From Shouchella tritolerans (lineage in GTDB: Bacteria > Bacillota > Bacilli > Bacillales > Bacillaceae_D), in assembly GCF_025770735.1 (NCBI RefSeq), contig NZ_JAODPB010000002.1, forward strand, positions 186,001-250,000: 64,000 nucleotides of DNA. Reading direction: 5' to 3'. Position 1 is the first letter of the stretch, and each line of letters starts with the position of its first letter. The notes under the pieces were generated by a model, which was not told the origin of the DNA, made no database searches, and saw only the letters and a program-made list of their open reading frames with translations. A program made the translations under genes and the position numbers. Positions 7,557 to 15,158 of the stretch are shown piece after piece.

Positions 7557-8702
7557 ATGACAGTGCACTGGATATGGTTAGTACTTTTACTCGCCGTCGT
7601 CGGCGCTATTGTGGGTGCGGCGACCAACGCCCTTGCAATCCGCATGTTATTCCGTCCCCATCGGGCATACTCAATCGGCAAATGGCAACTCCCCTTTACA
7701 CCTGGCTTACTGCCTCGTCGGCAAAAGGAGCTTGCCGTCCAGCTTGGCAATATTGTCGCCAATCATTTGCTTACCGCTGAGGGTCTCGGCAAAAAATTTG
7801 GCAGTACCGCTTTTGCGGCTGAACTAACCAATTGGCTTAAAAAACAGCTTACGAGCTGGCTTAGGAGCGAACGAACCGTTGAGTCGATTGTAAAACCGCT
7901 GTTTCAAGCAGATATTGGCCGTGAACAGCTTGTCGTCCACTCCAAATCATGGCTGAAGGATCGCCTCAAACGTTATTTACAAAAAAACAAAGAAGTGCCT
8001 ATTAAAAGCGTCGTCCCACAAGAATTGCAGGATCGTTTGACGGACTGGCTGCCAGAGGCGTCCGCCTTGTTGTTAAAACGGGCAACCGCTTATATTGACA
8101 GTGAAGAAGGCGAGCAGCGGATTGGTGCAATGGTGAGACAGTTCTTGTCGACAAAAGGAAAAGTCGGCAGCATGGTATCCATGTTTTTTTCTGCTGATAA
8201 GTTGACGGAATATGTATTGCCTGAAATTAAAAAATTCCTTCATGATGAACAGACAAAGGAAACGGTACAAAGCCTGCTTCAAAGTGAGTGGCACCGTATG
8301 CTCAACCGACCGCTTGCTTCTTTTCAGGCAGAGAACTATGTCGATCAGTTTGTCGATAAAGCTGCAGAAGAGCTTGAAGGCAAGATACCTGTTCTAAATT
8401 GGTATAACGCGCCTTTGCGTACATGGACAACTCCTTATACAGAACCGCTTGTTGAACGGGGGGTCCCTGTTATTGTCGGCATGGTGACGGCTTACATGGA
8501 ACAACATATTGCCGATATCCTTAGTAAGCTCCGTCTGGAGGAAGTGATTGAAGCGCAAGTAGCCTCCTTCTCAATGGCGCATTTAGAAAAATTAATTATG
8601 AACATTACGAGACGGGAATTGCACATGATTACCCTTCTCGGCGGCTTGATTGGCGGAATCGTTGGTCTCGTTCAAGCCGTTATCGTACATTTTTTCTATT
8701 AA
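7557..8702 (+). CDS. yheB: YheB-like membrane protein (DUF445/UPF0754)
   Basis: 381 residues. One N-terminal membrane helix (about 5-23) is followed by the conserved ATNALAIRMLFRPHRAY and PFTPGLLPRRQKELA motifs of the family. A long amphipathic helical region follows, with a C-terminal membrane helix (about 363-381, LLGGLIGGIVGLVQAVIVHFF). The two ends probably sit in the membrane with the middle on one face. Function unknown. yheA follows 74 bp downstream as in B. subtilis. The ATG has no ribosome site at normal distance (see hairpin entry); a CTG start at 7536 would add seven residues. Confidence 0.88.
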   Translation: MTVHWIWLVLLLAVVGAIVGAATNALAIRMLFRPHRAYSIGKWQLPFTPGLLPRRQKELAVQLGNIVANHLLTAEGLGKKFGSTAFAAELTNWLKKQLTSWLRSERTVESIVKPLFQADIGREQLVVHSKSWLKDRLKRYLQKNKEVPIKSVVPQELQDRLTDWLPEASALLLKRATAYIDSEEGEQRIGAMVRQFLSTKGKVGSMVSMFFSADKLTEYVLPEIKKFLHDEQTKETVQSLLQSEWHRMLNRPLASFQAENYVDQFVDKAAEELEGKIPVLNWYNAPLRTWTTPYTEPLVERGVPVIVGMVTAYMEQHIADILSKLRLEEVIEAQVASFSMAHLEKLIMNITRRELHMITLLGGLIGGIVGLVQAVIVHFFY

Positions 8703-8776
8703 TTGGCCCATATGGCGTGATTTACGTCCGACTTCGTGTTATAGTCGGTGAGACTAGCCTATAGGAGTGATAATGA

Positions 8777-9133
8777 ATGAGCAATGCGTATGATAAAGCG
8801 CACGAGCTAAAAGAAGCGTTAGCAGAAACGCAAGAATTTAAGTCGCTTTACGACTTGCATCGGCAAATCGATGCGGACGACATCGCTAAAAAAATGCTTG
8901 AGAATTTCCGGAAGCTTCAGCTCGATTTGCAGCAAAAACAAATGCAAGGTGTGCAAATTAGCGAAGAAGAAGCGCAACAAGCACAGCAGCAATTTGAACT
9001 TGTTTCCCAGCATGAATTGATTTCAAAATTGATGGATGCGGAACAACGTTTAAGTGTGATTATTACAGACTTGAACAAAATCATTACCGAGCCACTTGAG
9101 CGTATTTATGGCGAACCGCCACAAGAGCAATAA
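8777..9133 (+). CDS. yheA: YheA/YmcA-like small protein (UPF0342)
   Basis: 118 residues, almost entirely helical with many Gln and Glu (QQKQMQGVQISEEEAQQAQQQFE), as expected for the YlbF/YmcA-like fold. The start has GAGTG a few bases upstream. In B. subtilis relatives of this fold (YlbF, YmcA) act in RNA processing complexes; YheA itself is uncharacterised. Placed directly after yheB and followed by a good terminator. Confidence 0.88.
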   Translation: MSNAYDKAHELKEALAETQEFKSLYDLHRQIDADDIAKKMLENFRKLQLDLQQKQMQGVQISEEEAQQAQQQFELVSQHELISKLMDAEQRLSVIITDLNKIITEPLERIYGEPPQEQ

Positions 9134-9140
9134 GTCTTTT

Positions 9141-9172
9141 ACGATCTGTCTAACAAGGCAGGTCGTTTTTTT
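9141..9172 (+). terminator. Terminator after yheA
   Basis: ACGATCTGTC pairs with GGCAGGTCGT (with G-U pairs), followed by TTTTTTT. Confidence 0.8.
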
Positions 9173-9280
9173 ATGGGGGGCTGCAAGCGGCAAACAGCCA
9201 GTTCTACTTTTTTCCTCGTCATCATAATACTAGTACAGAATGAGGCAAGTTCACAGTACATCAAGAGAATTGAAGGGGGA

Positions 9281-10138
9281 ATGGATGTGAAGGCCTACAA
9301 ACTGCTGGCGGTCAATATTGATGGAGCCATTTTTGGCAAAGATTCAAAGATTAGCAGGAGGACGAAAGAGGCGATCAATTATTTAAAGTATAAAGGGATC
9401 ACAGTTGTCCTGACGACATCACAGCCTTTTTCGCGGGCACAAAAAGCAGCGAAAGCATTAAAGCTTGATGGCATGGTAATCGCTCATGGAGGAGCGCTTG
9501 TTGCAGATACAGATAGAAATGAATGGTTTAATCGCCAACTCGAAATGGATACAACACTTGATTTCTGCCATATCCTTGAACGTTTCGACTGTGATGCCCG
9601 CCTATTATACGGCGACCACGCTGTAGCGACTCGGCCCTTGCAAAAACAAAATTTGCTTGCACGAATGTCATTTAGTTCTCCTGGTGAACAGTTAATGTAC
9701 CCGACCACTTATGTTGACTCTCTTTATGAGCAAGTTCTCAAAGAAGGGAGCGGACCTCTTAATATCTCTGTAAAATGTGAAAACAGGGCAGACTTGGACC
9801 ATATTTGCGAGGTGTTACAGAAAGAGATCCAAAGCATTGAGATTAGCCGCATCAGCAGGAAAGAGTGCATATTCGTTGGTGCTGGAGCCGGAAAAGCACG
9901 GGCATTGCAATGGCTTACGAAACAGCGCAGCATGGAGATGGAAGATGTTGTTGCAATTGGCATTGGTGAGGAGGATATTGACATGATAGAAATGGCAGGC
10001 CTCGGGGTAGCGATGGGCAATGCCAGTGGAAAACTAAAAGAAAAAGCCTCCTGGGTCACACGGACTGTTGACCAAGACGGCTTTGCTTTTATGGTCCATG
10101 AACTGTTCCGAAAGCAACTACGGCTGCAAGTGGATTAG
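9281..10138 (+). CDS. HAD-superfamily (Cof-type) protein, YhaX-like
   Basis: 285 residues from the ATG at 9281 (GTG at 9287 is as well placed relative to GAAGGGGG). The Cof-type HAD layout is present: N-terminal motif I region, cap domain, and C-terminal motifs III/IV (GAGKARALQWL and GIGEEDIDMIEMAGLGVAMGNA). Motif I reads VNIDGAIF where active phosphatases have DxDGT: the nucleophilic Asp is Asn and the Thr is Ala. So it may bind but not hydrolyse phosphate esters. B. subtilis YhaX, in the same neighbourhood, is a sporulation/phosphate-stress gene. Assignment to YhaX rests on neighbourhood and length. Confidence 0.75.
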   Translation: MDVKAYKLLAVNIDGAIFGKDSKISRRTKEAINYLKYKGITVVLTTSQPFSRAQKAAKALKLDGMVIAHGGALVADTDRNEWFNRQLEMDTTLDFCHILERFDCDARLLYGDHAVATRPLQKQNLLARMSFSSPGEQLMYPTTYVDSLYEQVLKEGSGPLNISVKCENRADLDHICEVLQKEIQSIEISRISRKECIFVGAGAGKARALQWLTKQRSMEMEDVVAIGIGEEDIDMIEMAGLGVAMGNASGKLKEKASWVTRTVDQDGFAFMVHELFRKQLRLQVD

Positions 10139-10158
10139 GATCGTCTCTGTCGTAGGGT

Positions 10159-10231
10159 ACAGACGATAGGCAAACGCTCATCAGGCGCTGTCGTTTTTTG
10201 CTCAGATGCTCATCGATTCGCATCTTCACTG
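10159..10231 (+). repeat. Dispersed intergenic repeat, degenerate copy
   Basis: CAGACGATAGGCAAACGCTC matches the left end; GATGCTCATCGATTCGCATC and TTCACT match the middle of the full copies. The right end is missing. Confidence 0.6.
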
Positions 10232-10256
10232 TTTTGAATAGGGAAACATTCTGTAT

Positions 10257-10287
10257 CCGCTCTTTTAAGAAAGGGCGGTGTTTTTTA
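10257..10287 (+). terminator. Hairpin with U-tract upstream of the TnpB remnant
   Basis: CCGCTCTTT-taag-AAAGGGCGG followed by TGTTTTTT. Probably the functional terminator of the HAD-protein gene. Confidence 0.65.
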
Positions 10288-10348
10288 TCAGTTTTAGGCG
10301 AGACTACCCTATTCTCGAGGAATGGGAAGGGCGTAGCCTAATGAGTAG

Positions 10349-10552
10349 GGTGGGAATGTATCAAAAACATTCGCTAGTTCTCAGCTATGTTCTAGGTGTG
10401 GCTATCAAAACAAAGACGTTAAGAATCTGAACCTCCGTCAATGGGAATGCCCTTCTTGTAGTACACATCACGATCGAGATCGTAACGCAAGTATCAATCT
10501 TAAAAACGAAGCGATAAGACTTCTAACTGCGGGGACCGCAGGGATAGCTTAA
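10349..10552 (+). pseudogene. TnpB (IS605 OrfB) C-terminal fragment
   Basis: The frame encodes [19 protein letters not shown], a second CPSC zinc-ribbon pair and [20 protein letters not shown] before TAA. These are the zinc ribbon and the last RuvC motif of TnpB. A stop codon (10346-10348) lies directly upstream in frame and the N-terminal 300 residues are absent, so it cannot make a working nuclease. In intact elements this 3' part of tnpB also specifies the omega-RNA scaffold. Confidence 0.85.
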
Positions 10553-10588
10553 TCAATAACTTTCGGTTACGAAGGTGTTCTTAGGAAT

Positions 10589-10618
10589 CCACCACTTCAA
10601 GCGTAAGCGAAGTGGTGG
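10589..10618 (+). repeat. Right-end hairpin of the IS605-type remnant
   Basis: CCACCACTTC and GAAGTGGTGG form a perfect 10-bp stem around AAGCGTAAGC. Such subterminal palindromes mark the right end of IS200/IS605 elements and close the 3' part of omega RNA. Confidence 0.75.
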
Positions 10619-10623
10619 GTAGT

Positions 10624-10803
10624 TCAACGACAGAATAGCAGCAGCTTGCCATTTCTTGTCAAGCGATGAGTGAGCTTTTCCGCCTGCGCTTCTTTTAACC
10701 GTAATTTGGCTGTTCGGATGGCTTCCTCGTCTGTTGCTGCTTCAAACCGTTCATTTAACACTTCTGAACTGTCTTTTTGGAAAGCAGTCAAATAGTAAAC
10801 CAT
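10624..10803 (-). CDS. YhzD-like small protein
   Basis: 59 residues from ATG 10803, preceded by AAAGGAGGAG; a longer in-frame start at 10866 is not supported. The protein starts MVYYLTAFQKDSSEVLNERF and ends GKLLLFCR, resembling the short YhzD family of bacilli, whose members end in LLLFHR. Function unknown. The last codons and stop abut the right end of the IS605-type remnant, so that element inserted at, or deleted up to, the 3' end of this gene. Confidence 0.7.
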   Translation of the reverse strand: MVYYLTAFQKDSSEVLNERFEAATDEEAIRTAKLRLKEAQAEKLTHRLTRNGKLLLFCR

Positions 10804-10864
10804 GGGCTCCTCCTTTTGTTTGTTAGCGTTTACATTAGTATAGCATGAAAAAAAGTGTGCATTC

Positions 10865-10891
10865 ACCTATTTTTCATTAGTGAATACAATA
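10865..10891 (+). promoter_or_regulatory. Sigma-K-like promoter for the 10913 gene
   Basis: AC (10865-10866), 16-base spacer, then AATACAATA, an 8 of 9 match to the sigma-K -10 pattern CATANNNTA. The paralogous gene at 49617 has a perfect match in the same layout. Confidence 0.5.
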
Positions 10892-10912
10892 TCGGCAAAG
10901 GGGGAATAGTGG

Positions 10913-11233
10913 ATGTCAGTAGAAACAATTAAGTCATTATGCCAGCGGTACACCAATTATCCCGTCAAATTGACGGCCCATGACGGCGTCGAGCTTGAAG
11001 CCATCATTGAATATGTTGACAATGAGAATGCCCATGTCCTTTATCCAGTCGACGAGAATGAAAAACCGATACGCTTGTCCCAATTAGAAGGGTTTTCTAG
11101 CGCAATGGAAATGCGCTATCCGTATAGCTATCCATACTATGGCTACCCGCCTTACGGGTTTGGCGTCAGGCCATTTGGCTGGCGTCGCTGGGTGCTACCG
11201 CTTGCAGCCCTTGCTGCTATTGCTCTGTTATAG
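10913..11233 (+). CDS. Small protein with N-terminal beta domain and C-terminal membrane helix, probably spore-associated
   Basis: 106 residues. The N-terminal ~60 residues (YTNYPVKLTAHDGVELEAII...VLYPV) look like a small beta-barrel of SH3/Lsm type. A Tyr/Pro/Gly-rich linker follows (YPYSYPYYGYPPYGFG), then a basic patch and a hydrophobic helix ending LAALAAIALL. The same three-part plan is found at 49617-49856. Tyr-rich linkers and the sigma-K-like promoter suggest expression in the late mother cell and a spore coat role. The function is inferred; the family is not one I can name. Confidence 0.8.
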   Translation: MSVETIKSLCQRYTNYPVKLTAHDGVELEAIIEYVDNENAHVLYPVDENEKPIRLSQLEGFSSAMEMRYPYSYPYYGYPPYGFGVRPFGWRRWVLPLAALAAIALL

Positions 11234-11265
11234 GCATGCTCCGGTTAAGGGCATGCCTTTACATA
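11233..11265 (+). terminator. Terminator after the 10913 gene
   Basis: GGCATGC...GCATGCC stem directly after the stop codon, followed by TTTACATATTT. Confidence 0.6.
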
Positions 11266-11479
11266 TTTCTTGAGAGTGAGGAAGATTACGTAAATTCAGC
11301 GGAAAGTTCGCGATTTAAAACGAAATTATGTAAAATAAAGCTATACCACTTGAAGGTGTCGATAAATGGTTATGGATTTCCTGTTTATGGGCAGGTAACT
11401 GAAAGTGAAAACCTGAAGAGGACAAGCTTTTAGACACAAATGTAGATGAAATTGACTGGAGCTGTTAGGAGGATTGCAG
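11266..11479 (+). promoter_or_regulatory. Leader/promoter region of cssRS with nested hairpin
   Basis: No credible gene. At about 11380-11425 two nested stems are possible: TCCT/AGGA outside and CAGGT/ACCTG inside, enclosing AACTGAAAGTGAAA. It may be a CssR operator region or a structured leader. Confidence 0.35.
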
Positions 11480-12160
11480 ATGGAAACATATAACATTTAC
11501 CTAGTGGAAGATGAAGCGAATTTATCAGAGGTATTAAAGGCTTATTTGCAAAAGGAAGGATGGAACGTCACCGTTTTTCTCGACGGCAATGCTGCTATTG
11601 AGGCGGTCCCGGATAAACCGCATTTGTGGGTATTGGATATTATGCTGCCTGGGACCGACGGCTACCAAGTTTTGAAAGCTATTAAAGAGCAAGAAGATAC
11701 GCCAGTTATTTTTATTTCAGCACGTGACCAAGACTTAGATCGTGTGCTCGGCCTTGAGATGGGCAGCGATGATTATTTGGCAAAGCCGTTTTTGCCTCAG
11801 GAACTGATTATCCGCGTAAAAAAGCTGCTTAATCGTGTTTACGGTACGTCGTCAGCAGAATCGCAAAAAATTGAGCTGAACAACTACAGCATTGACCCAA
11901 TCGGCCGCACGATCGTCGATTTAGAGGCCAATAATGACACGGTTGATTTAACGACAAAAGAAATGGATTTAATGTTGCTGTTGTCTGCTGATATTGGCAA
12001 GGCGTTTTCTCGGGAAAAAATCATTGAGCATGTTTGGGGCGAAAATTATTTTGGTTCAGAACGGGCAGTGGACGATGTGGTCCGCCGCGTCCGTAAAAAA
12101 ATGCCGCGTATCCACTTAGAAACGCTCTATGGTTACGGATACCGCATTTTGTCTTCATGA
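11480..12160 (+). CDS. cssR: Secretion-stress two-component response regulator CssR
   Basis: 226 residues. The ATG at 11480 has AGGAGG seven bases upstream; the TTG at 11474 is too close. The receiver domain has acidic pocket VEDE, phosphoacceptor Asp53 (VLDIMLPGTDGY), S/T (FISAR) and Lys102 (AKPF). It is followed by an OmpR/PhoB winged helix ending in LETLYGYGYRILSS. The sequence tracks B. subtilis CssR closely. CssR switches on quality-control proteases (HtrA, HtrB) when misfolded exported protein accumulates. It overlaps cssS by ATGA. Here the pair lies near prsA, another export-folding gene. Confidence 0.92.
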   Translation: METYNIYLVEDEANLSEVLKAYLQKEGWNVTVFLDGNAAIEAVPDKPHLWVLDIMLPGTDGYQVLKAIKEQEDTPVIFISARDQDLDRVLGLEMGSDDYLAKPFLPQELIIRVKKLLNRVYGTSSAESQKIELNNYSIDPIGRTIVDLEANNDTVDLTTKEMDLMLLLSADIGKAFSREKIIEHVWGENYFGSERAVDDVVRRVRKKMPRIHLETLYGYGYRILSS

Positions 12161-13566
12161 TTAAAATCAACTTGACGAGACGAATCTGGCTTGCATTCGT
12201 TTCGTTAATTGTGCTTGTCGTCCTTTCGATCACCATTGTTTACCCACTTTCGATCAGAGGAACGCTTACCGAGGAAACGTATCGTTTAATTGAAAACGAT
12301 GTAAGGCAGCTTCTTTCTGGCGAGAATGACTACTCACAGTTTCCGTTCCAGCCTGGGTTTTACCAGGCCAGGGAGCAACGTTCAACCGTTTCTTATTTAT
12401 TTCGAGTATCGGAAGCCGGTGTTAGCTATAATGACCCACGGTTAGTCCCGCCTTTTGAAGTGAATGAAGAAGTAGTCCGGAATGCGTTAGAACAAAAACG
12501 GCAACATGGCCGTTATGAAACCACATTTGATGAACAAACGCTATTTTATGTGATCACCAAAATCTCGGACAGCCAATTCCTTGTCACGTATATGTGGGAC
12601 ACATACCGTGACGAGATGGTAAACCGTTTATGGGAGCGGCTGCTATACTTGCTGTTGTTAGCGAGCGCCTTAAGTTTGTTCCCGGCGATTTGGCTAAAGC
12701 ATTATTTACGCCAGCCTCTTACTGTACTTGAGAACCATCTTGAGCAAATTGCCAACCGTAATTGGCAAGAGCCATTGCGGTGGGAAGGAGATAAGGATTT
12801 CGAACGCCTCTCTTATCAATTTGAACGGATGCGGCAAAATTTAAATAGCTATGACCGAGCGCAAAAGACATTCATCCAACATGCGTCCCACGAGCTCAAA
12901 ACGCCAATTATGGTCATTAAAAGCTACTCTCAGTCTGTGAAAGACGGGATTTTGCCAAAAGAAAATTTGGAGCAAACGATGGACGTTATCACGGAAGAGG
13001 CAAACCGGATGGAACGCCGCGTAATTGACATGCTCTATTACACCAAGCTCGACCAAATGAAGAAAGATCAGCTTAATGTTGGGCCATTCCCGTTCGGAAA
13101 GCTTGCATACCAGATTGAAGAACGGTTCCGCTACCAGCGCGATGATGTAACCATTTCCGTCGAAGGCGCAGAAGTCGTTGTCGAAGCCGACATTGAACAA
13201 TGCGAAGTGTTGTTGGAAAACCTCGTTGAAAACGGCTTGCGTTATGCGAAGCATCGCTTGTGTATTCGCGCTGAACAAGATGAGAGGAACTGTTATCTCA
13301 TTGTCGAAAATGAAGGGGAGCCGATTGACGCTGATTTGACTAAGCTATTTAACCCCTTTTATAAAGGCAATAAAGGCAAATTTGGACTTGGGCTAGCCAT
13401 CGTCAAGCAAATAGCGGAGCTTCATCGTGGTAGCGCCCGAGTGGAAAATATCGATGATGGCGTCCGATTCACCATTACGTTGCCGAAGACAGTCAAGCCT
13501 AAACCTATTGAACCAAAACGGAAAGAACGGCGAAAAGAAGCAAAAGCTGACAAAAAAGAGCGCTAG
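12157..13566 (+). CDS. cssS: Secretion-stress sensor histidine kinase CssS
   Basis: 469 residues. Membrane helices at about 11-31 and 162-180 enclose a ~130-residue extracytoplasmic sensor. A HAMP-like linker, the DHp helix with His245 (QHASHELKTPI) and the ATPase domain follow (N box ENLVENGLRYA, G2 box KFGLGLAIVKQI). The C-terminal ~25 residues are a Lys/Arg/Glu tail, partly encoded inside the terminator hairpin. It senses misfolded secreted protein on the outer membrane face and phosphorylates CssR. Its start overlaps the cssR stop. Confidence 0.92.
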   Translation: MIKINLTRRIWLAFVSLIVLVVLSITIVYPLSIRGTLTEETYRLIENDVRQLLSGENDYSQFPFQPGFYQAREQRSTVSYLFRVSEAGVSYNDPRLVPPFEVNEEVVRNALEQKRQHGRYETTFDEQTLFYVITKISDSQFLVTYMWDTYRDEMVNRLWERLLYLLLLASALSLFPAIWLKHYLRQPLTVLENHLEQIANRNWQEPLRWEGDKDFERLSYQFERMRQNLNSYDRAQKTFIQHASHELKTPIMVIKSYSQSVKDGILPKENLEQTMDVITEEANRMERRVIDMLYYTKLDQMKKDQLNVGPFPFGKLAYQIEERFRYQRDDVTISVEGAEVVVEADIEQCEVLLENLVENGLRYAKHRLCIRAEQDERNCYLIVENEGEPIDADLTKLFNPFYKGNKGKFGLGLAIVKQIAELHRGSARVENIDDGVRFTITLPKTVKPKPIEPKRKERRKEAKADKKER

Positions 13567-13587
13567 CCTACGGGTGCGCTCTTTTTG
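13553..13587 (+). terminator. Terminator of cssRS overlapping the stop codon
   Basis: AAAGAGCGC and GCGCTCTTT form the stem; the 5' arm encodes the last residues and the TAG lies in the loop side. TTTTTGATTT follows. Confidence 0.8.
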
Positions 13588-13656
13588 ATTTCAACCCCTT
13601 TACAGCGAATCGTATGCTATACTGAAAGGAAGATTAGAAGCTTAAGAGGTGAGACG

Positions 13657-14616
13657 ATGGCAAAAGGCATTAGACATCATCGAGTGGGGGAAGCGGTAGA
13701 TGGTTATTTATTAATTAAAACCGCCACAAAACAAATCGCTAGCAACTCAAAGCCTTTTTTGACGTTGATTCTTGGCGACCATACGGGTGAAATTGAGGCC
13801 AAACTTTGGGGCGTTTCTCCAGAAGATGAAGCGACCTTTGTCAATAAAACAATTGTTCATATCCAAGGAGACGTGATTGACTATCGAGGGCGGCTTCAGC
13901 TTAAAATTGCCAGCATCCGCCCAACATCCGCGATGGATGGCGTTCACTTAAATGATTTTGTCCGGTCAGCTCCCTTGGCGCCAAATGATATGCTCGATGA
14001 AGTCAATCAATACATTTTTGAAATCCATAATCCCCATATCCAACGGATTACACGCTTTCTTCTAAAAAAACACCAACAGGCATTTTTAGAATCGCCAGCG
14101 GCAACAAAAAACCATCATGAATTTATGTCCGGCTTGGCATTCCATGTTGTATCGATGCTACGGATTGGCAAAAGCTTAATAGAGCTTTATCCAACTCTTG
14201 ACAAAGACTTGCTTTACGCAGGCATCATTTTGCACGATTTAGGCAAAGTCCGTGAACTATCTGGCGCGATTGATACAACCTATACGCTAGAAGGAAAGCT
14301 TCTCGGCCATATATCGATCATGTCCAATGAAATTGCTCAAGCAGCGAAAGAATTAGAAATTGACGGGGAAGAGGTTCTTATTCTTCAGCATCTTATTTTA
14401 AGTCACCATGGGAAAGGGGAATGGGGCAGTCCAAAAACTCCTGTAGTGAGGGAGGCAGAAGTTCTCCATTTAATTGATAATATTGATGCGAAGATTAATA
14501 TGATGGATCGGGCGCTTGAACGGGTACAGCCGGGAGAGTTTTCGGAACGGGTTATGGCTCTTGATAATCGCAGTTTTTATAAGCCCAGCTTTCATAAAAA
14601 GCCAATAGAGTTATAG
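13657..14616 (+). CDS. yhaM: 3'-5' exoribonuclease YhaM
   Basis: 319 residues from ATG 13657, preceded by AAGAGGTGAG; the frame extends upstream but without a start signal. N-terminal OB-fold ([20 protein letters not shown]...EAKLWG) and C-terminal HD domain ([40 protein letters not shown]). Close to B. subtilis YhaM (314 aa), a Mn/Co-dependent RNase that degrades RNA and single-stranded DNA from the 3' end. Ends FYKPSFHKK as in relatives. The downstream intergenic space holds a copy of the dispersed repeat. Confidence 0.93.
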   Translation: MAKGIRHHRVGEAVDGYLLIKTATKQIASNSKPFLTLILGDHTGEIEAKLWGVSPEDEATFVNKTIVHIQGDVIDYRGRLQLKIASIRPTSAMDGVHLNDFVRSAPLAPNDMLDEVNQYIFEIHNPHIQRITRFLLKKHQQAFLESPAATKNHHEFMSGLAFHVVSMLRIGKSLIELYPTLDKDLLYAGIILHDLGKVRELSGAIDTTYTLEGKLLGHISIMSNEIAQAAKELEIDGEEVLILQHLILSHHGKGEWGSPKTPVVREAEVLHLIDNIDAKINMMDRALERVQPGEFSERVMALDNRSFYKPSFHKKPIEL

Positions 14617-14620
14617 GTTC

Positions 14621-14759
14621 CAACTGTTAAACAAACGCCTTCGTTCCTATGCTTGGAACCCGTCATGAACGCTGTTCTATTCTCATTTTCACTCGGCTTC
14701 GTACATCGGTAGACATGCATTTTCTATCAGTCTGGATGGTTTTGTCGACTTTGATCATC
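14621..14759 (+). repeat. Dispersed intergenic repeat, diverged full-length copy
   Basis: Left end CAACTGTTAAACAAACGCC, middle TCATGAACGCTGTTCTATTC, right end TTTCTATCAGTCTGGATGG then TTTGTCGACTTTGATCATC, in the same order as the copy at 34510. Confidence 0.75.
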
Positions 14760-14837
14760 TCTACAGTTCTATTCTATTTTTCTAATGCATACGTTTTACT
14801 AGAAAGCCAAAACGGATGCGGAAGGATGGACGATACG

Positions 14838-15116
14838 ATGAAACCTAAAAAGACAAGCCAGTTCATTGCTCTCGGAGCTGTTGCCGCCTTAACGATTGTC
14901 TTCATTGTGACTCAAACTTCGCTACTATCAGTCATAACAAGCAGCCCTTGGTGGATGTATGGTTTGATTATCGGCATTTTGTTTAGCGGATATATGTGGG
15001 TAAAAACAATGAAGGAAGAAAACGAGGCTGATCAGGAGTGGATCGAGCAAGAGGGAAATGTTTACATGGCCCGCTTGGAGGCCGCCAAAGCTCGCAGGGA
15101 AGCACAACAGAAATAA
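14838..15116 (+). CDS. yhaL: YhaL-like sporulation membrane protein
   Basis: 92 residues from ATG 14838 (96 from ATG 14826; the GGAAGG upstream does not decide between them). Two membrane helices: about 8-30 and 37-55 (WWMYGLIIGILFSGYMWV). A charged tail follows with EWIEQEGNVYMARLEAAKARRE. The second helix and tail match B. subtilis YhaL, which lies between yhaM and prsA; the first helix is an N-terminal extension relative to it as I remember it. YhaL affects sporulation by an unknown mechanism. Confidence 0.75.
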   Translation: MKPKKTSQFIALGAVAALTIVFIVTQTSLLSVITSSPWWMYGLIIGILFSGYMWVKTMKEENEADQEWIEQEGNVYMARLEAAKARREAQQK

Positions 15117-15154
15117 GAGCAAGCGACAGCATCGCGCTGTTGCTTGCTCTTTTC
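15117..15154. terminator. Bidirectional terminator between yhaL and prsA
   Basis: GAGCAAGCGACAGC pairs with GCTGTTGCTTGCTC (14 bp, one mismatch), followed by TTTT on the plus strand; it serves the convergent genes. Confidence 0.8.
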
Positions 15155-15158
15155 TTCA

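Larger units (their letters stand above)
10290..10625 (+). mobile_element. Decayed IS605-family (TnpB-type) element, internally deleted
   Basis: Contains only the last ~60 codons of tnpB and the right end. An imperfect ACCCTATTCTC...GAGTAGGGT inverted repeat at about 10306-10351 may be left-end material joined to the 3' part by deletion. The right end carries a 10-bp perfect hairpin (10589-10618) followed by GTAGTTCAAC, abutting the stop codon of the next (minus-strand) gene. No TnpA. The outer borders are approximate. Confidence 0.7.

Noticed and set aside
11236-11433. 65-codon plus-strand ORF before cssR
   Set aside because: It starts inside a terminator hairpin and has no ribosome site or family resemblance.
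14649-14825. Upstream extension of yhaL
   Set aside because: It lies in a diverged copy of the dispersed repeat and has no start signal.
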